A stretch of 64,000 nucleotides of DNA from Monoplex corrugatus (lineage: Eukaryota > Mollusca > Gastropoda > Littorinimorpha > Ranellidae): NCBI GenBank assembly GCA_030674185.1, contig JAPXFY010000031.1:1439908-1503907 (forward strand). The letters are read 5' to 3'. This document shows positions 1 through 10,477 of this stretch, one piece after another. The translations under genes were made by a program, and so were the position numbers. Positions within the stretch are counted from its first letter, which is position 1. The number at the start of each line of letters is the position of its first letter. A model generated the notes under the pieces. That model was not told where the DNA came from. It worked only from the letters and a program-made list of their open reading frames with translations, and ran no database searches.

Positions 1-3000
1 AGAACTTGTTGTTGGACATCATGTCTGACCTTGTGACAGCAAACTTGTTGTGTGGAGCATCATGTCTGACCTTGTGAACAGCAACTGTGTTGTTGGAGCA
101 CATGTCTGACCTTGTGAACAGCAATGGACATCAGTCTGACCTTGTTGAACAGCAAACTTGTTGTTGGGCATCATGTCTGACCTTGTGAACAGCAAACTAT
201 GTGTTGGAGATCTGTCTGACCTGTTGAACAGCAAACTATGTTGTTGACACATGTCTGACCTTGTGAACAGCAAACTTGTTGTGGGAGCATCATGTCTGAC
301 CTTGTTGAACAGCAAACTTGTTGTATGGAGCATCATGTCTGACCTGTGAACAGCAAACTGTTGTTGGACATCATGTCTGACCTTGTTGAACAGCAAACTG
401 TGTTGTTGGAGCATCAGTCTGACCTTGTGAACGCAAACTTGTTGTTGGAGCATCATGTCTGACCTTGTGACAGCAAACTTGTTGTATGGAGCATCATGTC
501 TGACCTTGAACAGCAAACTTGTTGTTGGAGCATCATGTCTGACCTTGTGAACACAACTGTTTGTTGGAGCATCATTCTACCTGTTGAACAGCAAACTTGT
601 TGTTGGAGCATCATGTCGACCTTGTGAACAGCAAACTTGTTTGACTCAGTCTGACCTGTTGAACAGCAAACGTGTGGACTCAGTCTGACCTTGTTGAACA
701 GCAAACTTGTTGTTGAGATCATGTCTGACTTGTTGAACAGCAAACTTGTGTTGGAGCATCTGTTGACCTTGTTGAACAGCAACTAGTTGTTGGAGCATCA
801 TTCGACCTTGTTGAACAGCAAACTTGTTGTGTGGAGCATCATGTCGACCTGTGAACAGCAAACTTGTTGTTGGAGCATCATTCGACCTTGTTGAACAGCA
901 AACTTGTTGTTGGAGCATCATGTCTGACCTGTGAACAGCAAACTGTGTTGTTGGAGATCATTCTGACCTGTTGAACAGCAAACTGTTGTATGAGCATCAT
1001 GTCTGACCTTGTGAACGCAAACTGTTGTGAGCATCATGTCGACTTGTTGAACACAAACTTGTTTGGAGCATCATGTCTGACCTGTTGAACAGCAAACTGT
1101 GTTGTGTGAGCATCATGTCTGACCTTGTTGAACAGCAAACGTGTTGTGTGGAGCATCATGTCTGACCTGTTGAACACAAACTGTTGTTGGAGCATCAGTC
1201 TGACCTTGTTGAACAGCAACTATGTTGTTGACATCATGTCTGACCTTGTTGAACAAAACTGTTGTTGAGCTCATGTCTGACCTGTTGAACAGCAACTGTT
1301 GTTGGAGCATCAGTCTGACCTGTTGAACAGCAAACTGTGTTGTGTGGAGCATCATGTCTGACCTGTTGAACAGCAAACTTGTTGTTGGAGCATCATGTCT
1401 GACCTTGTTGAACAGAAACTTGTTGTGTGGACATCATGTCTGACCTTGTTGAACAGAAACTTGTTGTGTGGAGCATCATGTCTGACCTTGTTGAACAGAA
1501 ACTTGTTGTTGGAGCATCATGTCTGACCTTGTTGAACAGCAAACTGTGTTGTTGGAGCATCATGTCTGACCTTGTGAACAGCAAACTGTGTTGTGTGGAG
1601 CATCATGTCTGACCTTGTTGAACAGCAACTGTGTTGTGGAGCATCATGTCTGACCTTGTTGAACAGCAAACTATGTTGTTGGAGCATCATGTCTGACCTG
1701 TTGAACAGCAAACTGTGTTGTGTGGAGCATCATGTCTGACCTTGTGAACAGCAAACTGTGTTGTATGGAGCATCATGTCTGACCTTGTTGAACAGCAAAC
1801 TGTGTTGTATGGAGCATCATGTCTGACCTTGTGAACAGCAAACTTGTTGTGTGGAGCATCATGTCTGACCTTGTTGAACAGGAAACTGTGTTGTGTGGAG
1901 CATCATGTCTGACCTTGTTGAACAGCAAACTGTGTTGTTGGAGCATCATGTCTGACCTTGTGAACAGCAAACTGTGTTGTATGGAGCATCATGTCTGACC
2001 TTGTTGAACAGCAAACTGTGTTGTTGGAGCATCATGTCTGACCTTGTTGAACAGCAAACTGTGTTGTTGGAGCATCATGTCTGACCTTGTTGAACAGCAA
2101 ACTTGTTGTTGAGCATCAGTCAGACCTTGTTGAACAGCAAACTATGTTGTTGGAGCATCATGTCTGACCTTGTTGAACAGCAAACTATGTGTGTGGAGCA
2201 TCATGTCTGACCTTGTTGAACAGCAAACTATGTTGTTGGAGCATCATGTCAGACCTTGTTGAACAGCAAACTTGTTGTTGGAGCATCATGTCTGACCTTG
2301 TTGAACAGCAAACTTGTTGTTGGAGCATCATGTCTGACCTTGTGAACAGAAACTGTTATGGAGCATCTGCTGACCTTAACACAAACTTTTGTGGCAATGT
2401 CACCTTGTGAACAGCAAACGTTGTTGGAGCATCATGTCTGACTTGTGAACAGCAAACTGTGTTGGCACATGTCTGACCTTGTGAACAGCAACTTGTTTTG
2501 AGCATCATGTCTGACCTTGTTGAACACAAACTATTGTTGGACATCATGTCTACCTTTGAACAGCAAACATTGGTGGGCATCATGTCTGACTTGTTGAACA
2601 GCAAACTGTTGTTGGAGCATCATGTCTGACCTTGTTGAACAGCAACTATTGTTGGGCAAGTCTGACCTTGTGAACACAAACTGTTTGAGCATCATGTCTG
2701 ACCTTGTTGAACAGCAAACTTTGTTGGGCATCATGTCTGACCTGTTGAACAGCAAACTGTTGTTGGAGCATCAGTCTGACCTTGTGAACAGCAAACTATG
2801 TTGTGGAGCATCATGTCTGACCTTGTGAACAGCAAACTTGTTGTTGACATCATGTCTGACCTTGTGACAGCAAACTGTTTTGGAGCATCATTCGACCTGT
2901 TGAACCAAACATGTTGTTGGAGCATCATGTCTGACTTGTTGAACAGCAAACTGTTGGTGGAGCATATGTTGACTTGTTGAACACAAACTAGTTGTTGAGC

Positions 3001-4412
3001 ATCATGTCGACCTTGTTGAACAGCAACTTTGTTGGAGCATCATTCTGACCTTGTGAACACAAACTTTGTTGGCATCATGTCTGCTTGTTGAACAGCAAAC
3101 TTGTTGTTGAGATCTGTCTGACTTGTTGAAGCAAACTTGTGTTGGAGCATCATGCTGACCTTGTGAACAGCAAACTTGTTGTTGAGCATCATGTCTGACC
3201 TTGTTGAACAGCAACTATGTTTGAGCATCTGTTGACCTTGTGAACACAAACTTGTTGTGTGGAGCATCAGTCTGACCTTGTGAACAGCAACATGTTGTTG
3301 GAGCATCAGCTGACCTTGTTGAACAGCAAACTTGTTGTGGAGCACAGTTGACTTGTTGAACAGCAAACTATGTTGTTGGAGCTCATTCGACCTTGTGACA
3401 GCAACTATGTGTTGGAGCATCATGTCTGACCTTGTTGAACAGCAAACTATGTTTTGGAGCATCATGTCTGACCTTGTTGAACACAAACTTGTGTTGGAGC
3501 ATCAGTCTGACTTGTTGAACAGCAAACTGTTGTTGGAGCATCATTCTGACCTGTTGAACAGCAAACTTGTTGTTGGAGCATCATTCTGACCTTGTTGAAC
3601 AGCAACTGTGTTGTGAGCATCATGTCTGACCTTGTTGAACAGCAAACTGTGTTGTGTGGAGCATCATGTCTGACCTTGTTGAACAGCAAACTGTTGTTGG
3701 AGCATCATGTCTGACCTTGTGAACAGCAAACTGTTGTGTGGAGCATCATGTCTGACCTTGTTGAACAGCAACTATGTTGTTGGAGCATCATGTCTGACCT
3801 TGTTGAACAGCAAACTGTGTTGTGTGGAGCATCATGTCTGACCTTGTTGAACAGCAAACTGTGTTGTTGGAGCATCATGTCTGACCTTGTTGAACAGCAA
3901 ACTGTGTTGTGTGGAGCATCATGTCTGACCTTGTTGAACAGCAAACTGTGTTGTGTGGAGCATCATGTCTGACCTTGTTGAACAGCAAACTGTGTTGTGT
4001 GGAGCATCATGTCTGACCTTGTTGAACAGCAAACTAGTGTTGTGTGGAGCATCATGTCTGACCTTGTTGAACAGCAAACTGTGTTGTGTGGAGCATCATG
4101 TCTGACCTTGTTGAACAGCAAACTGTGTTGTGTGGAGCATCATGTCTGACCTTGTTGAACAGCAAACTATGTTGTGTGGAGCATCATGTCTGACCTTGCT
4201 GAACAGCAAACTGTGTTGTGTGGAGCATCATGTCTGACCTTGTTGAACAGCAAACTGTGTTGTGTGGAGCATCATGTCTGACCTTGTTGAACAGCAAACT
4301 GTGTTGTGTGGAGCATCATGTCTGACCTTGTGAACAGCAAACTGTGTTGTGTGGAGCATCATGTCTGACCTTGTTGAACAGCAAACTGTGTTGTGTGGAG
4401 CATCATGTCTGG
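1..4412. repeat. 44-bp satellite array
   Basis: About 100 head-to-tail copies of a 44-bp unit whose core reads CATGTCTGACCTTGTTGAAC then AGCAAACTGTG and a GT-rich link. From about 3,840 to 4,400 the copies are nearly identical. From 1 to about 3,700 many copies lack one or two bases, such as TTGTGAAC for TTGTTGAAC or CAGTCTG for CATGTCTG. The array is cut by the left window edge and ends abruptly in unrelated sequence near 4,412. Long open frames on both strands here are by-products of the repeat, not genes. Confidence 0.97.
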
Positions 4413-4452
4413 TCACTTTTGCCATCGCATGTCTCCTGTTTATATGTCTGGT

Positions 4453-4604
4453 AGCTGGGCTGGATATGATTGGTGCGCTTGTGTAGCCAAGCCCCTGGGC
4501 TCGTTACCTCCCGTCTTGCCATCTAGCTCGTAAACAAAGTAACTGGTGACTGGTCCAAACGGGTCCTGCAGCGCATGGACAGCCCCCATTTGCTTGGTTG
4601 AATT
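4453..4604 (+). repeat. Dispersed repeat family A, copy 1
   Basis: This segment aligns over about 150 bp with 30,724-30,878. Shared blocks in order are GGGCTGGA, TTGGTGCG, GTGTAG, GTAAACAA-GTAAC, a GGGTC-TGCAGCG block and ACAGCC. Both copies are in the same orientation and neither has a coding frame. It is a small interspersed repeat of unknown class, lying directly beside the satellite end. Confidence 0.7.
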
Positions 4605-4671
4605 TTCAAGAACTACACAATATGATGCTCACTGAAATGAAACTGAAAGAGAGAAAACAAGAAAAGAAAAT

Positions 4672-4673
<2 letters not shown>

Positions 4674-4731
<58 letters not shown>

Positions 4732-4760
4732 CAGAGTGAGAGAGAGACAGAGAGAGAGAC

Positions 4761-4840
<80 letters not shown>
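4674..4840. repeat. (GA)n microsatellite
   Basis: Nearly pure GA dinucleotide run with short GACAGA interruptions. Confidence 0.98.
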
Positions 4841-5370
4841 GTATTCATCATTTCATTTGTTTTGTTTTGAAAATTCGTTTGTGTCTTAGCTGATTAGAGT
4901 TTTGCACTGGATTGCACGAAACAGACAATGATGTCCCACAGAAACCCCCCACACCCACACAGTTACACACTGCTACATCAACATCTGCACGTAGACACTA
5001 GCAGCGACAGCAGCCCCTTGACCTCTTGACCTTGGAGACAAAGGTGATGATGAATAACAGATTGTAGTGCGAAGTTAAACAATGGCCGTGTAGTTAAGAG
5101 AGGACACTTGATATCAGTTTCTTAGTGCCAGTCTTCCTGTTGCCTGGGTTCACAATTGGGGTATAGGTCTAAACTTGGAGACTACGTGCGTTGGACTGCA
5201 TCACAGTATCGTCAAGCCATGCTGGATATCTCCCCTGTTATGTTCTGAGAGAATACAAACTCGGATCACGTTCAGAGATGAAAAAGCGTGCTTGTTAGAC
5301 AACTGTTCATTGTGTTCGTTCCTTCCTTGATTTAACGTCTTTTCACTGTAAGTGATATTAGACGGCTCAT
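4841..5370. other. Unassigned spacer
   Basis: No coding frame, RNA gene or repeat family recognised. Ordinary mixed-composition DNA between two microsatellites. Confidence 0.5.
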
Positions 5371-5450
5371 TGTGCGTGTGTGTGCGTGTGTGTGCGTGTG
5401 TTGGTGTGTGCGTGTGTGTGTGTACGAGTGTGTGTGTGTATACATACGTA
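5371..5450. repeat. (TG)n microsatellite
   Basis: Interrupted TG/TGCG run. Confidence 0.95.
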
Positions 5451-5459
5451 CGTCAACCC

Positions 5460-5640
5460 CTGTCGAAGAGAGAAGGTAATAAAGATTGTAAAACATATCG
5501 GGGCATCTCGCTTCTCAGCCACACAGGGGAAATGTATGTTAAAGTATTGGAAGAGAGAATTAGACCTATTATAGAACTCTAACTGAGTGAGGCACAGTTT
5601 GGATTTAGGAAAGGAAGAGAATATATAGATGCAATCTTCG
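5460..5640 (+). pseudogene. RTE-type LINE reverse transcriptase fragment
   Basis: Translation gives a short stretch of RT palm N-terminal sequence: TYRGISLLSH, then a VKVLEERI-type helix, and after a stop an FRKGR motif followed by DAIF. These match the same positions in the larger LINE at 52-54 kb (TYRGISLLSH, FGFRKGRGCTDAIF). Only about 60 residues remain and no catalytic DD box is present. At about 5,640 the sequence jumps directly into endonuclease coding, which in a normal element lies upstream of the RT. It is a rearranged dead fragment. Confidence 0.75.
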
Positions 5641-6170
5641 CTAAAGTGGGACAGGATAGGGTAGATGATATAGTTGGATCACTTGGCCTTGGTACACAAA
5701 ATGAAAGGGGAGGGAAACTTGTAGAATGGGTACAGATGAATGATTTAATAGTAGGAAACACCTGGTTCGAGGAGCCTAATAGAAGAAAAAGGACTTGAAT
5801 GAGTCCAGGAGATAATACCAAAAATCAGATTGACTACATCCTGATTAATAAAAGATTTAGAAATTCTTTACTGTCAGCAAAAACACTACCAGGCGCAGAC
5901 TGTAACAGTGACCACAATCCTGCAGTGGGAAGATTTAGGCTGAAGATAAGGAAAAGAAAACAGACCAACAGCAACATCAAACTAAATCTTGGACTCTTAA
6001 AGACAGATGAAGTGATACGTCAAAAATTTAATGTACATGTTCAAAACAAATTCAGTGCTGTGGAAGACGTTGGTGACAATGAGGAACGAATGGACAAAGT
6101 TGAGAAATTCGATAAATGAAGCCTGTGAAGAAATCCCTGAAGTAGATAGAAAAGCAAAAAATAACTGGAT
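5641..6170 (+). pseudogene. LINE apurinic endonuclease fragment, copy 1
   Basis: The frame encodes the C-terminal half of an APE-type endonuclease of the 'craniofacial development protein 2-like' (RTE) kind. GNTWFEEPNRR is followed by NQIDYILINKRF and ADCNSDHNP, where the SDH catalytic motif is retained. A short linker toward the RT follows. A stop interrupts the frame at about 5,798 (TGA in place of tryptophan before MSPGDN). There is no start and no RT downstream, so it cannot be functional. The same piece is repeated immediately downstream with a period of 410 bp. Confidence 0.8.
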
Positions 6171-6565
6171 GACTGGTTTGAGCAGCCTAATAGAAAAAAT
6201 GGACTTGGATGAGTGCAGGAAATAATACCAAAAATCAGGTTGACTACATCCTGATCAATAAAAGATTTAGACATTCTTTACTGACAGCAAAAACACTACC
6301 AGGCGCAGACTGCAACAGTGACCACAATCCTGTAGTGGGAAGATTTAGGCTGAAACTGAGGAAAAGGAAACAGACTAAAAGCAACATGAAACTAAATCTT
6401 GGACTCTTAAAGACAGACGAAGTGATCTGTAAAACAGTTAACGTACATGTTCAAAACAAATTCAGTGCTGTGGAAGACGTTGGTGACAGTGAGGAACAAT
6501 GGACAAAGCTGAGAAATTCGGTAAATGCAGCTTGTGAAGAAATCCCTATAGCAGATAAAAAACAA
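6171..6565 (+). pseudogene. LINE apurinic endonuclease fragment, copy 2
   Basis: Tandem second copy of the preceding piece, from the TGGTTTGAGCAGCCTAATAG block onward (equivalent of 5,761). NQVDYILINKRF and ADCNSDHNP are again present. The copy diverges from copy 1 by scattered substitutions and ends in a GAT/AAT trinucleotide tract, as LINE or duplication ends often do. Confidence 0.78.
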
Positions 6566-6569
6566 CAAC

Positions 6570-6665
6570 TGGATAATGATGATGATGATAATGATGATGA
6601 TGATGATGATGATAATAATGATAATAATAGTAATAATAATAATAATAACAATGATAATGATAAAA
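6570..6665. repeat. GAT/AAT trinucleotide tract
   Basis: Runs of GAT then AATAAT directly after the LINE copy. It encodes a spurious D/N-rich tail. Confidence 0.95.
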
Positions 6666-6697
6666 GAGGATTAGCACAGAAATCAGAGCTTCCATAC

Positions 6698-6838
6698 ACA
6701 CACACAGACTGACACATACACACACGGACACACACACACACACACACATACACACACACACACACAACACAACATACACACACAATACACATACACAGAC
6801 ACACACATACACACACACCACATATACACACACACACT

Positions 6839-6870
<32 letters not shown>

Positions 6871-7032
6871 ACACACACATGGACTGACACATACACACAC
6901 ACACACACACATACACACACACACACACACGGACTGACACACACACACACACACACGGACTGACACACACACACACACACACACACGGACTACACACACA
7001 CACACACACACACCACACACACACACACACGA

Positions 7033-7067
<35 letters not shown>

Positions 7068-7098
7068 CTGACACACACACACACACACACACAGGACT

Positions 7099-7152
<54 letters not shown>

Positions 7153-7383
7153 CTGACACACACACACACACACACACACATACACACACGGACTGACACA
7201 CACACACACACACACACACACGGACTCACACATACACACACAGACTCACACACACACACACGCGTACACACACACACACAGACTGACACATACACACAGG
7301 ACTCACACATACACACGCACGGACACACACACACACACACACAGACTGACACACACACACATGGACTGACACACACACGGACT

Positions 7384-7423
<40 letters not shown>

Positions 7424-7455
7424 CTCTCTCTTTCTGTCTCTCTCACACACACATG
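6698..7455. repeat. Compound (CA)n with GGACTGACA punctuation
   Basis: About 750 bp of CA dinucleotides regularly interrupted by GGACTGACA. This gives a minisatellite built on a microsatellite. No gene; the Cys/Val-rich minus-strand frames are artefacts. Confidence 0.95.
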
Positions 7456-7667
7456 GGCACATGCGCTCATATTGTGTCGTGGTGCATTCGATATCAATTC
7501 CCTTTTTGTTTTGATGAGAGTGGTGGGTGGGTGTGCAGGGGGGGAGGGGGATGGCTGGCGGATGTTTGCTCGTACAGAAACTGCGCAGTTGATGATAACG
7601 TGACATCCCATCATTCACTGACCTCTAACAAGTCAGACAAATCATAGACAATGCATTGATAGAAAAC
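7456..7667. other. Unassigned spacer
   Basis: G-rich patch near 7,535; nothing recognisable. It directly precedes the left end of the inverted-repeat element. Confidence 0.5.
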
Positions 7668-7702
7668 CCGGTGTAACGTCCCATCTCGTCCCCCTCGCGC
7701 GC

Positions 7703-7855
7703 AGGTCCCCCGGGGGACCTATTGGTGTCCCAGATCATCCCCCGGGGGACCTACTGGTGTCCCAGATCATCCCCCGAGGGACCTACTGGTGTCCCAGATC
7801 ATCCCCCGGGGGACCTACTGGTGTCCCAGATCATCCCCTGGGGGAATTTCTGGGC
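7703..7855. repeat. 33-bp subterminal repeats of the left arm
   Basis: Four to five tandem copies of a unit built from CCCCCGGGGGACCTACTGG then TGTCCCAGATCAT. Each unit contains its own CCCCCGGGGG palindrome. The right arm (about 9,910-9,990) holds a shorter, diverged set. Confidence 0.88.
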
Positions 7856-8031
7856 AGTCCCCCCCCCCCCCCCCCCCCGGTGCTGTTCTGGTCCCCCACC
7901 TGAATTCACCAGCATGCCTGTCCCAGAAGGTCCCCCCCCCCCCTGTAGTACTCTTGTAGGTGCACGTCTGTCTGCCTGTCTGTCTGTCTGTCTCTTTTTC
8001 TCTATCTCCATGTCTGTGTCTCTGTTCCCCC

Positions 8032-8064
<33 letters not shown>

Positions 8065-8077
8065 ACCCCAGTATATC

Positions 8078-9145
8078 ATGGCGTTCAGCGCTATCTCCAG
8101 CTCTGAACTATGTCTGCAATATCCCTCACATGAAAAAATCTTCACTGATGGTTCCAAATCAGAAAATGGTGTTGCTGCTTCTGCAATCCTCTTGTCAGAT
8201 GGTGTTAAAAAATCCAGTAAACACATACCTTCTGACAGCTCTGTGTACACAGCGGAGCTTGTTGCTCTTAACCTAGCACTTGAGACAATTCTGGCTTCCA
8301 AGAGAAAGACATTTATCTTTTTTTCTGACTCACTGTCAGCACTGGAGGCTATATCATGTCGTAACTTAAACCACCCTGAGCTGCTAGACATTTTCAGTGT
8401 ATTTAGTCAACTGAAAAATCGAAACTGTGACATTGTTTTGGTTTGGGTCCCTGGTCATGTGGGTATATTCGCGGGAATGAGATGGCAGATGCTGTAGCGA
8501 AGGAGGCCACAGCAGACAGAATGTCCACTTCCGTTATACCCTTTATTGATCTAAAGTGTAAAGTCCACTCTCACACTAATGCATTATGGCAAGAAGAATG
8601 GAGCCAACAAGTAAATAATAAACGTTTTAAAATCTGTCCAACTCTTTCAGAGTCCCTTCGTTCATTGGGAGGAACCCGTAAAGAGAAAGTAGTTCTTACT
8701 GGTCTTAGAATTGGTCATACATTTTTTAACTCATTCATATTTGTTGAAGGGTGAAGGGGCCCCTTGGTGTGTTCCATGTGATGAACATCTCACAGTAAAA
8801 CATATTTTAATTTCATGCAATGATGTAAACGAGATACGGCATGAACATTACACGGCAGAGACAATACGGACCTTGTTCCTGGACGTCCAGTCATGGGCGA
8901 TCCTGGAATTTTTGAAAGAGATTGGAATTTTTGAACAGATTTGAGCCTTGAGATGACTCATATTGGTTGGCAAGGCTAAAATGACTTCTAGAGGGTTATT
9001 TTTTCAGTTTATCTTAGTTTGTGGAAAGTGTTTTGGACACTGAAGATCGGAAAAACAAACGTGGTTGAAGCTTTACGAGGTGACAGCCTTGAGATGGCCC
9101 ATGCTGGTCGACAAGGCTATAAACAACATGATTTGATTTGATTTC
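8078..9145 (+). pseudogene. LINE ORF2 tail: RNase H plus CCHC zinc finger
   Basis: The first frame shows an RNase H fold: IFTDGSK (first Asp), YTAELVAL (Glu), FFSDSLSALEA (Asp) and VWVPGHVGI. After a frameshift near 8,465 it continues with RGNEMADAVAKEA (last Asp). A second frameshift near 8,735 leads to a CCHC finger, WCVPCDEHLTVKHILISC. The RNase H domain places it with I-superfamily LINEs (I, Nimb, LOA or R1 type) rather than CR1 or RTE. After the stop near 8,942 a 3' UTR carries two GCCTTGAGATG-type blocks and ends with GATTTGATTTGATTT near 9,145. The two frameshifts and missing RT make it inactive. It sits wholly inside the inverted-repeat element. Confidence 0.85.
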
Positions 9146-9154
9146 TCTCACCCC

Positions 9155-9234
9155 CTTCTCTGTCTTTTTCGCTCTCCCTCTGTTTCTCTCTCTCTCTCTC
9201 TCTCTCTATATATACATATATATATCTGTCACGC

Positions 9235-9296
<62 letters not shown>

Positions 9297-9364
9297 TGTG
9301 TGTGTGTGTGTGTGAGTAATAAGAAATCGGAAAGCATGCACACGCACACACGCGCACACGAACA

Positions 9365-9435
<71 letters not shown>

Positions 9436-9470
9436 AACACACAAACACACACGCACAGACACTCTCTCAC
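9155..9470. repeat. Paired (TG)n and (AC)n tracts
   Basis: A CT tract is followed by (TG)n at about 9,237-9,315, a 50-bp spacer, and (AC)n at about 9,367-9,430. The two runs are complementary and could form a long hairpin in the middle of the inverted-repeat element. Confidence 0.92.
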
Positions 9471-9724
9471 ATACAGAGAGAAAGAGACAGACAGACAGAG
9501 AGAGAGAGAGAAAGACAGACAGAGAAAGAGACAGAAAGAGACAGACAAACAGAAGGATAGAGGGAAAGAGAGAGGAGAGAGACAGAGAAGGGTGGAGAGA
9601 GAGACAGAGAGAGAGACAGAATGAGTAGAGACAGAGAGAGAAGCAAGAGAGAAAGACAGAAGAGAGAGAGAGGAGAGGAAAAAGAACAGACATGGAGAGT
9701 AAGAGACAGAGAGACAGAGAGACG

Positions 9725-9786
<62 letters not shown>

Positions 9787-10024
9787 AGCCACCTACAAGA
9801 GTACTACAGGGGGGGGGGGGTGGGGAACCTTTTGGGACAGTCATGATGGTGAATTGAGGGGGGGACCAGAACAGCACAGGGGGGGGGGGGGGGGGGGACT
9901 GCCCAGAAATTCCCCCGGGGTATGATTCAGGACACTGTTTCGTCCCCTGGGTGACGATCTGGGACATCAGTAAGTCCCCCGGGGGACCTGCGCAAGAGGG
10001 GGACGAGATGGGACGTTACACCGG

Positions 10025-10280
10025 ACTGAAGCCAAACTAGGATGTCGTCCATTGTACAGCAGGGCACAGCCCTTTATAAGGCAACGCTCGGCACAAGACG
10101 GGCACAGTCGCTGAATCCAGAATTGTAGACGGTTCCATCAGAACGGACCTGAACTAACCATAGTTGGACCTGAACTAACCATCGCTGTTGCTGTTCGTGT
10201 GTGCTGTTGGAGCGTGAGCACTAAGATGTTGGGAAGCGTGTTGGTGGTGATTGTATTTGTGGGTGGTGAGTATTCTAAAA
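10025..10280. other. Unassigned spacer
   Basis: No gene recognised. A short GGACCTGAACTAACCAT duplication occurs near 10,145-10,183. Confidence 0.5.
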
Positions 10281-10284
10281 GAAA

Positions 10285-10475
10285 TATTACATAATGATGA
10301 TAATAACAATGATGATGATAATAACAACAACAATAATAATAACAACAATGATAATGATGACGATGACGATGATTATGATGATGATGGTAATAACAACAAC
10401 AATAATAATAATAATATATAATAATGATGATAATAATATTAATATTAATAATATAATAATAATAATAACAGATGA
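10285..10475. repeat. GAT/AAC/AAT trinucleotide tract
   Basis: Mixed trinucleotide runs (GATGAT, AACAAC, AATAAT), non-coding. Confidence 0.95.
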
Positions 10476-10477
10476 CG

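Larger units (their letters stand above)
7668..10024. mobile_element. Foldback-like element with long inverted repeats
   Basis: The left end reads CCGGTGTAACGTCCCATCTC and the right end is its reverse complement, with GATGGGACGTTACACCGG ending at 10,024. The match continues inward. Next come a CCCCCGGGGGACCT block repeated four to five times on the left and fewer times on the right, a poly-C/poly-G tract, and a TGGTGAATT-like block. These are followed by a second C/G tract, GTAGTACTCTTGTAGGTG, and CT-rich (left) or GA-rich (right) tracts. Left arm is about 7,668-8,075 and right arm about 9,470-10,024. No target-site duplication is obvious beside the ends. The interior holds a LINE 3' fragment and microsatellites, with no transposase, so it is a non-autonomous inverted-repeat element that captured or received a LINE tail. 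Confidence 0.8.

Noticed and set aside
6451..7418. Long Cys/Val-rich minus-strand frames
   Set aside because: Translations of (CA)n microsatellite.
10025..10280. Signal-peptide-like start (MLGSVLVVIVFVGG) near 10,226
   Set aside because: Short hydrophobic frame ahead of trinucleotide and satellite repeats with a GTGAGT donor-like site; a first exon is possible but no second exon can be found in this window.
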